Shown here: piece by piece, positions 1 through 4,653 of the stretch
Layout of the letters: each line of letters begins with the position of its first letter
Position numbering within the stretch: position 1 is the stretch's first letter
From: Burkholderiaceae bacterium
GTDB taxonomy: Bacteria > Pseudomonadota > Gammaproteobacteria > Burkholderiales > Burkholderiaceae_C
NCBI GenBank assembly: GCA_017999135.1
Contig: JAGOBT010000020.1
Coordinates: 1 to 5,150, forward strand
Direction of reading: 5' to 3'
DNA length: 5,150 nucleotides
Position numbers and translations under genes: made by a program
The notes under the pieces: generated by a model
What the model was told of the DNA's origin: nothing
Database searches by the model: none
Seen by the model: the letters and a program-made list of their open reading frames with translations, nothing else

Positions 1-285
1 ACGCTCGGCATCGAGCCGGGCCGCTTCCTCGGCCTTGCGCTGACGCGCCAGGCGCAGTGCCTCGGTGGCGGCCTGGCGCTGGGCTTCGGGCTGGGCGGCC
101 GCAGCGTCTGGCACGGCACCGGCCGGGCGGGCGGGCGTGGCATCGGCCAGCGGGGCAGGGGCCGCCGCAGGGGGCATGGCAGGCCGTGCCGGCGGGGCCT
201 GGCGGCGCCCGCGCAGCAGCAGGGCCACCACCACCAGGCCAATGCCCACGGCCAGGCCCAGGGCAAGCAGCAGTTGTGTGTTCAT
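1..285 (-). CDS. Membrane-anchored protein of unknown function, N-terminal part (cut by window edge)
   Basis: The frame reads from ATG at 285-283 to the window edge without a stop, giving 95 codons of a longer protein. Residues about 4-24 form one uninterrupted hydrophobic stretch rich in Leu, Val, Gly and Ala, followed by the positive cluster RGRR. This fits a single N-terminal inner-membrane anchor with the rest in the cytoplasm. Residues about 29-70 are a Pro/Ala-rich linker. The last 25 or so residues are rich in Ala, Arg, Glu, Gln and Lys and look like the start of a charged helix or coiled coil. An in-frame ATG at 339-337 would add 18 residues, but 285 puts the hydrophobic segment right at the N-terminus and has a weak GAGG about 10 bases upstream. 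The gene is divergent from the LacI-type regulator. I do not recognise the family; the visible part is low in complexity and no function can be assigned. Confidence 0.72.
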   Translation of the reverse strand, partial: MNTQLLLALGLAVGIGLVVVALLLRGRRQAPPARPAMPPAAAPAPLADATPARPAGAVPDAAAAQPEAQRQAATEALRLARQRKAEEAARLDAER

Positions 286-300
286 CGCGGATTCGCCTCG

Positions 301-315
301 GGCCGGAGGCCGGCC
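301..315 (-). other. Hairpin in the 5' leader of the minus-strand gene
   Basis: GGCCGG and CCGGCC form a perfect 6-bp stem around a 3-base loop. The stem lies about 15 bases before the start codon at 285, so it would be in the leader of the minus-strand transcript and could affect initiation. In such GC-rich DNA, short stems of this kind also arise by chance. Confidence 0.25.
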
Positions 316-416
316 AGCTGTGCCGGTGCCACCGGGCATCAGCGGCAGGCAGCTTAGCCCGGGCCGCCACGGGCCGGTGCGCTGAATTGCCCGCCTTCGG
401 CCGGGCTGTCCCGGGC

Positions 417-432
417 TGTGCAGAAGGTCACA
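417..432 (+). promoter_or_regulatory. Candidate CRP/FNR-family binding site (TGTGC-N6-TCACA)
   Basis: The sequence TGTGCAGAAGGTCACA matches the CRP core TGTGA-N6-TCACA at 9 of 10 defined positions with the correct 6-base spacing. It lies in the divergent intergenic region, about 25 bases upstream of the LacI-type operator. An activator site next to a repressor operator is the classical layout for catabolic genes under both global and specific control. Whether this organism has a CRP with this specificity is unknown from the window, so the assignment rests on motif and position. Confidence 0.4.
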
Positions 433-446
433 CCCTGCTCTGGCAT

Positions 447-470
447 GATGCAATCGTTCCCATTTGCATC
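447..470. repeat. Inverted repeat GATGCAA-N10-TTGCATC
   Basis: Two perfect 7-base arms at 447-453 and 464-470 are separated by 10 bases. The dyad centre falls at 458/459, about three bases to the right of the centre of the LacI-type operator that overlaps it. It could be a second overlapping recognition site for a dimeric regulator, or part of a longer operator. The stretch is also relatively AT-rich for this genome, as expected of a promoter. Confidence 0.4.
449..462 (+). promoter_or_regulatory. Candidate LacI/GalR-family operator, probably autoregulatory
   Basis: TGCAATCGTTCCCA fits the degenerate LacI-family operator pattern TGNAANCGNTNNCA at every defined position, including the central CG step (455-456) that the hinge helix of these repressors contacts. 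It lies 35 bases upstream of the start of the LacI-family gene, where binding would block its transcription and that of the downstream hydrolase. The outer arms are only partly symmetric. Autoregulation is common in this family; that this protein binds here is inference from motif and position. Confidence 0.55.
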
Positions 471-497
471 TTCGCTTGCCGCTCCGGCCGTCCCTGC

Positions 498-1571
498 ATG
501 CCGCGCTCCTCGCCGCCCCCGTCCGCCCCCGCTGCAGCCGCCCCGCCGGCCCGCCCGTCCAAGGTGCAGATGGCCGACATCGCCCGGCTGGCTGGCGTGT
601 CGGTGTCCACCGTGTCGCGGGCGCTGGCCGGCAGCGCGCTGGTCAATGCCGAGACACGCGGGCGCATCGCCGAGCTGGCCCGGTCGCTGAACTACAGCAT
701 CAACATCGGCGCGCAGAACCTGCGCCTGGGCCACAACAACACCGTGGCGGTGATCGTGCCGTACGACCCGCACACCCGCCAGCACCTGTCCGACCCGTTC
801 TTTCTCAGCCTGATCGGCAGCGTGGCCGACGCGCTGACCGAGCGAGGCCACGACATGCTGCTGACCCGCGTGGACGCCGACCGGCTCGACCAGGCCGCGC
901 AGGTCTTCCACACCGGCCGGGCGATGGGCATCGTGCTGGTGGGCCAGTGGCGCCACCACGACCAGCTCAACGCCATGGCGGTGCAGGGCGTGCCCTTCGT
1001 GGTGTGGGGCGCCCAGCTGCCGCAGCAGCTGTATGCCACCGTGGGGGGCGACAACCTGGCCGGCGGCCGCCTGGCCACCGCCCACCTGCTGGCCGGCGGC
1101 GCACAGCGGGTGCTGTTCATGGGCGACTCGGCGCTGCCCGAGATCGGCCAGCGCCGCGCCGGCTGGCTGGCCGCGCATGCCGATGCCGGCCTGGTGCCTG
1201 ATGCGGCCCTCAGCCTGGATGTTCCCTTCGTCACCGAGCGCATCCAGCTGGCCGTGGCACAGCTGCAGCAGCAGGGCGTGGCTTTCGATGCGCTGTTCGC
1301 CGCCAGCGACCTGATGGCGATGACGGCCGTCAGCGCCCTGCGCCAGCGCGGCGTGCGCGTGCCCGAGGACGTGCGCGTCGTGGGTTACGACGACATCGCG
1401 CTGGCAGAGCACTTCCACCCGCCGCTGTCCACCGTGCACCAGCCCATCGCCGATGCCGGCGAGGCGCTGGTGCAGTCGCTGCTGTCGCAGCTGGCGGGCG
1501 AGCGCTGCCGCAGCGTGCAGCTGGCCACCACCCTGGTGGTGCGCGACAGCAGCGCACCACGCGCGGGCTGA
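498..1571 (+). CDS. LacI/GalR-family transcriptional repressor
   Basis: A 357-residue DNA-binding regulator, typical in length for the family (about 330-350) plus a short tail at the front. Residues 1-22 are a Pro/Ala/Ser-rich extension. Residues 25-45 (MADIARLAGVSVSTVSRAL) are the classical LacI helix-turn-helix, followed by the hinge region to about residue 78. The rest is the periplasmic-binding-protein-like sensor domain, with family landmarks FAASDLMAM (267-275), VPEDVRVVGYDDI (288-300), PPLSTVHQP (308-316) and VVRDS near the end. The frame stays open far upstream, but the residues there look non-coding. ATG 498 has no clear ribosome binding site. ATG 570 begins exactly at the family core, with AAGGTG just before it, and is a real alternative. 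The effector is probably a sugar or sugar derivative by family precedent, but the subfamily cannot be fixed. The stop overlaps the next gene's first ATG, so the two are likely co-expressed. Confidence 0.93.
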   Translation: MPRSSPPPSAPAAAAPPARPSKVQMADIARLAGVSVSTVSRALAGSALVNAETRGRIAELARSLNYSINIGAQNLRLGHNNTVAVIVPYDPHTRQHLSDPFFLSLIGSVADALTERGHDMLLTRVDADRLDQAAQVFHTGRAMGIVLVGQWRHHDQLNAMAVQGVPFVVWGAQLPQQLYATVGGDNLAGGRLATAHLLAGGAQRVLFMGDSALPEIGQRRAGWLAAHADAGLVPDAALSLDVPFVTERIQLAVAQLQQQGVAFDALFAASDLMAMTAVSALRQRGVRVPEDVRVVGYDDIALAEHFHPPLSTVHQPIADAGEALVQSLLSQLAGERCRSVQLATTLVVRDSSAPRAG

Positions 1572-2503
1572 TGCGCCGGCCGGGAGCGCGCCGCATGCTC
1601 GGCACTGCTGCGCTGCTGCTGCTGGCCCTGGGCGGCTGGTGGGCCAGGACGCCCGACATCCCGCGCGCCACGCTGGAAGCCACGTACGCCAACGGCCCGG
1701 CCGATTTCGTCACTGTCGATGGCATGCGCCTGCATCTGCGTGACAGCGGCCCGACCGACGCCCCAGCCGTCATCCTGCTGCACGGCTTCGGTGGCAGTGT
1801 GCACACCTGGGACGACTGGGCCGCCGGCCTGCAGGCGCGGCACCGTGTCATCCGCTACGACCAACCCGGCGCCGGCCTCAGCGTGCCCGACCGGCTCGGC
1901 CAGTACACCGACGAGCGCGGCATGCAGGTGCTGCTGGCGCTGATGGACCAGCTGGGCCTGCAGCGGGCCAGCATCGTCGGCCATTCGATGGGCGGGCGGC
2001 TGGCCTGGCGCTTTGCGGCCGAGCACCCGCAGCGGGTGCACAAGCTGGTGCTGGTGGCGCCCGACGGCTTCGCCAGCCCCGGCTTCGACTACGGCAAGGC
2101 GCCCGATGTGGGCTGGGTGACCGGCTTGCTGCGCTGGACCCTGCCCAAGCCGCTGCTGCGCGCCAGCCTGAAGCCGGCCTATGCCGACCCCGCGGCCATG
2201 ACCGAGGCCCGCGTGGACCGCTACAACGACCTGATGCTGGCCCCGGGCAACCGCCAGGCCCTGCTCGACCGCATGCGCCAGCTGGTGCTGCAGCCGCCCG
2301 AGCCCTGGCTGCGGCGCATCACCGCGCCCACGCTGCTGGTGTGGGGCCAGGCCGACCAGATGATCCCGGTGGCCAATGCGGCCGACTACCAGCGCGCCAT
2401 GCCGCAGGCCCGCCTGGTGGCGCTGCCCGGCGTGGGCCACCTGCCGCAGGAAGAAGCCGCTGCCGCGTCGCTGGCCGAGGTGGCCGCGTTCCTGAAGGAT
2501 TAG
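1571..2503 (+). CDS. Membrane-anchored alpha/beta hydrolase
   Basis: A 310-residue serine hydrolase of the alpha/beta fold, likely an esterase or lipase-like enzyme. The N-terminus is basic (RR at 2-3 and 7-8), followed by a hydrophobic segment at about 9-24. This looks like a signal anchor or uncleaved signal peptide holding the enzyme on the periplasmic face of the inner membrane. The oxyanion motif HGFGG is at 71-75 and the nucleophile elbow GHSMGG at 137-142 (Ser139). The acid is probably Asp262 in WGQADQMIP and the base His290 in GVGHLPQEE, so the triad is complete. Residues 163-245 form the cap region. ATG 1571 overlaps the regulator's TGA (TGATG), which favours translational coupling. 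ATG 1595, eight codons in, has GGGAG eight bases upstream and is a serious alternative start that keeps the hydrophobic segment but loses the basic residues. The natural substrate cannot be read from the sequence. Confidence 0.93.
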   Translation: MRRPGARRMLGTAALLLLALGGWWARTPDIPRATLEATYANGPADFVTVDGMRLHLRDSGPTDAPAVILLHGFGGSVHTWDDWAAGLQARHRVIRYDQPGAGLSVPDRLGQYTDERGMQVLLALMDQLGLQRASIVGHSMGGRLAWRFAAEHPQRVHKLVLVAPDGFASPGFDYGKAPDVGWVTGLLRWTLPKPLLRASLKPAYADPAAMTEARVDRYNDLMLAPGNRQALLDRMRQLVLQPPEPWLRRITAPTLLVWGQADQMIPVANAADYQRAMPQARLVALPGVGHLPQEEAAAASLAEVAAFLKD

Positions 2504-2513
2504 GCGACTCGTT

Positions 2514-2532
2514 GCGCACCACGGCTGTGCGC
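2514..2532 (+). other. Hairpin just after the hydrolase stop
   Basis: GCGCAC (2514-2519) and GTGCGC (2527-2532) form a perfect 6-bp GC-rich stem with a 7-base loop, starting 11 bases after the hydrolase stop. No T-run follows, so it is not a standard intrinsic terminator. It may stabilise the 3' end of the upstream message or mark a processing point. Confidence 0.35.
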
Positions 2533-2563
2533 CCGCCAGGGGATGCGCTGCCGGCTTCGGGAT

Positions 2564-2580
2564 GGACAGCCGCGCTGTCC
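2564..2580 (+). other. Strong hairpin in the leader of the patatin gene
   Basis: GGACAGC (2564-2570) and GCTGTCC (2574-2580) form a perfect 7-bp stem around CGC. The following bases (TCTGACACC) contain no T-run, so a standard intrinsic terminator is unlikely. It ends about 30 bases before the patatin ribosome binding site. It could act as a leader structure, a partial transcription barrier, or a dyad bound by a protein. Confidence 0.4.
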
Positions 2581-2610
2581 TCTGACACCGTCGCGGGTCT
2601 TGCCTCAGCC

Positions 2611-2614
2611 GGAG
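2611..2614 (+). promoter_or_regulatory. Ribosome binding site fixing the patatin start
   Basis: GGAG lies 9 bases before ATG 2624. The upstream in-frame ATG at 2543 has only a G-run directly touching it, which is too close to act as a Shine-Dalgarno site, and the 27 residues it would add are rich in Arg, Cys and Pro and look non-coding. This decides for 2624. Confidence 0.6.
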
Positions 2615-2623
2615 CCTGCTGCC

Positions 2624-4534
2624 ATGCCCGAGAACCGCCCCCCACCCGCCGCCGAGGCCAGCCCGCCTGCCGACCGCTTCTGTGATCTGGTGATGAAGGG
2701 CGGCATCACCAGCGGCGTGGTCTACCCCGGCGCCATCGACCAGCTGTCGCGCCACTACCGCTTCAAGAACATCGGCGGCACGTCGGCCGGCGCCATCGCC
2801 GCGGCGGTGACGGCGGCGGCCGAGTTCCAGCGCCGCCACAGCGGCAGCCGCGCCGGCTTCGACCTGCTGAAAGCCCTGCCGCAGGAGCTGAAGGCCGAGG
2901 TGCGCCCCGGGCAGCGCAAGCTGCTCAGCCTGTTCCAGCCGCAGCCGGCCACGCGGCGGCTGTTCAGCGTGCTGGTCAATGCGCTCAACTCGGGCAGCAC
3001 CCACCAGCGCATCCTGGCCATGGTCACCGGCGCGGTGAAGGCCTACTGGCTGGGCGCGGCCGGCGGCGTGCTGCTGGCGCTGCTGGCGCTGGGCATCGGC
3101 GGCAAGCTGGCGGCGCTGCTCACGCTGGCCGTGGCCGGCACCGGCCTGATCGCCTGGCTGACCTTCAAGGACATCACCGGGCCGGTCGTCGACAACGGCT
3201 TCGGCCTGTGCACCGGCCTGACCGAAGACCCGCAGCACGAAGCGCTGACGCCCTGGCTGCACAGCCTGATCCAGCGCGCGGCCGGCCGCCAGCCGGGCGA
3301 TGCGCCGCTGACCTTCGGTGACCTGTGGGACGCGCCCGGCCACCCGCCCGAGCGCGTGCCGCTGCCCGCGGGCGCCACCCGCAAGTCCATCGACCTGCAG
3401 ATGTTCAGCACCAACCTGGGCCACGGCCGGCCCTACATCTTTCCGCTGGCCGAGCCCAGCGAGCAGGGCAGCCGCTTCCGCAGCCGCGACCGGCTGTTCT
3501 TCAGCCGCACCGAGCTGGCCCGCTACCTGCCGCCGGGGGTGCTGGACTGGATGGTGCGGCATGGCCGCCCGTGGCAGCCCGAGCCCGGCCGCGAGGCGCG
3601 CGACCCCACCGCCGCCGATGCCCAGGCGCTGGGCCTGCTGGAGCTGCCGCACCCGCGGTACTTTCCGGTGATCCTGGCCGCGCGCATGAGCCTGAGCTTT
3701 CCGCTGCTGTTCGCCGCGCTGCCGCTGTGGGCCATCGACCATGACCAGGTCGGCCGCGCGCCGTTCCGGCGCTGCTGGTTCAGCGACGGCGGCATCAGCA
3801 GCAACTTCCCCATGCACCTGTTCGATGGCCTGGTGCCCAGCTGGCCCACCTTCGGCATCAATCTGGAAGACGAGATCCCCGGCCGGCCCGACACCTACCT
3901 GCCCGAGGCCTACGACACCGGCTACGGTGAGCGCTGGAACCGCTTCGACCATGAGGGCGTGGATGGCGCGGCGCGCTTCGGCGGCTTCTTCTCGGCCATC
4001 CTGGGCGCGATGCAGAACTGGAACGACAACGCGCTGTCGCGCATGCCCGGCGTGCGCGACCGCATCGCCCGGGTGCGCCTGCAGCCCACCGAGGGTGGCC
4101 TCAACCTGAACATGGAAGGCCCGGTGATCCAGGCCGTGGCCGAGCGCGGCGAGCGCGCTGCGCTGTCGCTGGTGGCCCGCTTCGTGGCCGAGCAGGCCGA
4201 CGGCCCGCAGGCGCCGGGCTGGGACGAGCAGCGCTGGGTGCGCCTGGGCGTGCTGCTGAAGATGGTCCAGGAGCGCGCCCCGGGCGTGCTGACCGCGCTG
4301 GACCCGGCCCTGCCGCATGCCACCCCGCTGCAGGCGCTGATCGACCGCGCCGGTGATGCGTCGGCGCCGCCGCCGGCCGGCTACGAGGCGCCGCTCACCG
4401 CCGCGCAGCAGGCCGCGCTGCGGGCGGTGGTCGACGCGCTGGGCGTGCTGGTGGGCACGTTGGCGCAGCCGGCCTGCCACACCGACTTCCAGCCCGTGCC
4501 CCGGCCCGAGCTGCGGGTGCGGCCGCCGCTGTAG
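2624..4534 (+). CDS. Patatin-like phospholipase with internal transmembrane hairpin
   Basis: A 636-residue protein of the patatin-like lipid acyl hydrolase superfamily, which cleaves acyl esters of lipids with a Ser-Asp dyad. After a Pro-rich start of about 16 residues, DLVMKGGITSGVVYPGA (21-37) carries the Gly-rich oxyanion motif. IGGTSAGAIAAA (50-61) holds the nucleophile Ser54 in GTSAG. Residues 386-400 (FSDGGISSNFPMHLF) contain the DGG motif with catalytic Asp388. All expected catalytic elements are present. Between them, about 141-158 and 161-180 are strongly hydrophobic with a short GIGGK turn, predicted as a two-helix membrane hairpin. The C-terminal 230 residues match no motif I recognise. 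The protein is much longer than compact bacterial patatins (about 300-400 residues) but resembles larger proteobacterial 'patatin-like phospholipase family' proteins. No cleavable signal is seen, so the active domain is probably at the cytoplasmic side of the inner membrane. It follows the hydrolase by 120 bases on the same strand; shared transcription is possible, not shown. Confidence 0.92.
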   Translation: MPENRPPPAAEASPPADRFCDLVMKGGITSGVVYPGAIDQLSRHYRFKNIGGTSAGAIAAAVTAAAEFQRRHSGSRAGFDLLKALPQELKAEVRPGQRKLLSLFQPQPATRRLFSVLVNALNSGSTHQRILAMVTGAVKAYWLGAAGGVLLALLALGIGGKLAALLTLAVAGTGLIAWLTFKDITGPVVDNGFGLCTGLTEDPQHEALTPWLHSLIQRAAGRQPGDAPLTFGDLWDAPGHPPERVPLPAGATRKSIDLQMFSTNLGHGRPYIFPLAEPSEQGSRFRSRDRLFFSRTELARYLPPGVLDWMVRHGRPWQPEPGREARDPTAADAQALGLLELPHPRYFPVILAARMSLSFPLLFAALPLWAIDHDQVGRAPFRRCWFSDGGISSNFPMHLFDGLVPSWPTFGINLEDEIPGRPDTYLPEAYDTGYGERWNRFDHEGVDGAARFGGFFSAILGAMQNWNDNALSRMPGVRDRIARVRLQPTEGGLNLNMEGPVIQAVAERGERAALSLVARFVAEQADGPQAPGWDEQRWVRLGVLLKMVQERAPGVLTALDPALPHATPLQALIDRAGDASAPPPAGYEAPLTAAQQAALRAVVDALGVLVGTLAQPACHTDFQPVPRPELRVRPPL

Positions 4535-4565
4535 CGGCACGGCATCGGCTGATGACGGGCCGCTT

Positions 4566-4579
4566 GTCACCCGGGTGAC
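4566..4579. repeat. 14-bp perfect palindrome upstream of the lipoprotein gene
   Basis: GTCACCCGGGTGAC is self-complementary over all 14 bases. It begins 31 bases after the patatin stop and ends 74 bases before the lipoprotein ATG. A TTGTCA resembling a -35 element (5 of 6) overlaps its left edge at 4564-4569, though no good -10 stands at the right distance. It could be the operator of a dimeric regulator or, as RNA, a 5-bp stem with a 4-base loop. No T-run follows, so it is a poor terminator. Confidence 0.45.
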
Positions 4580-4641
4580 CGCTTCCAGGGAAAGCCCCCG
4601 CGCGGCGCGGCGCGCAGGCCGCTACGCTGGCCGCCCAACCT

Positions 4642-4647
4642 GAGGAG
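4642..4647 (+). promoter_or_regulatory. Strong ribosome binding site of the lipoprotein gene
   Basis: GAGGAG lies 6 bases before ATG 4654. It is the best Shine-Dalgarno match in the window and fixes this start, which is also immediately followed by a lipoprotein signal sequence. Confidence 0.8.
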
Positions 4648-4653
4648 ACAACC

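Noticed and set aside
441..456. Possible sigma-54 promoter from TGGCATGATGCA
   Set aside because: The TGGC and TGC elements are too close together. The required spacing between the GG and GC elements is not met.
57..497. Upstream extension of the LacI-type frame to an ATG at 57
   Set aside because: The added 147 residues are Arg/Gly/Pro/Ala-rich, overlap the minus-strand gene and the promoter region, and have no counterpart in the family. The start is at 498 or 570.
354..1439. Minus-strand open frame of 361 codons opposite the LacI-type gene
   Set aside because: It has the same low-complexity shadow composition and no domain motif, and the plus strand encodes an unmistakable LacI-family protein over the same stretch.
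2543..2623. Earlier patatin start at ATG 2543
   Set aside because: The G-run touches the ATG with no spacer, the extra residues look non-coding and overlap the hairpin at 2564-2580, and ATG 2624 has GGAG at a good distance.
1385..4570. Minus-strand open frame of 1061 codons opposite the hydrolase and patatin genes
   Set aside because: Its translation is rich in Arg, Gln, His, Ala and Gly with no recognisable motif. The plus-strand genes opposite it, which share one frame, carry complete catalytic motifs. Strong G/C preference at third positions removes stops on the opposite strand, so this is a shadow.
4600..4616. GCGCGGCGCGG repeat-like run before the lipoprotein gene
   Set aside because: It is short and imperfect, and is explained by the extreme GC content. 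There is no regular array and no sign of a functional repeat.
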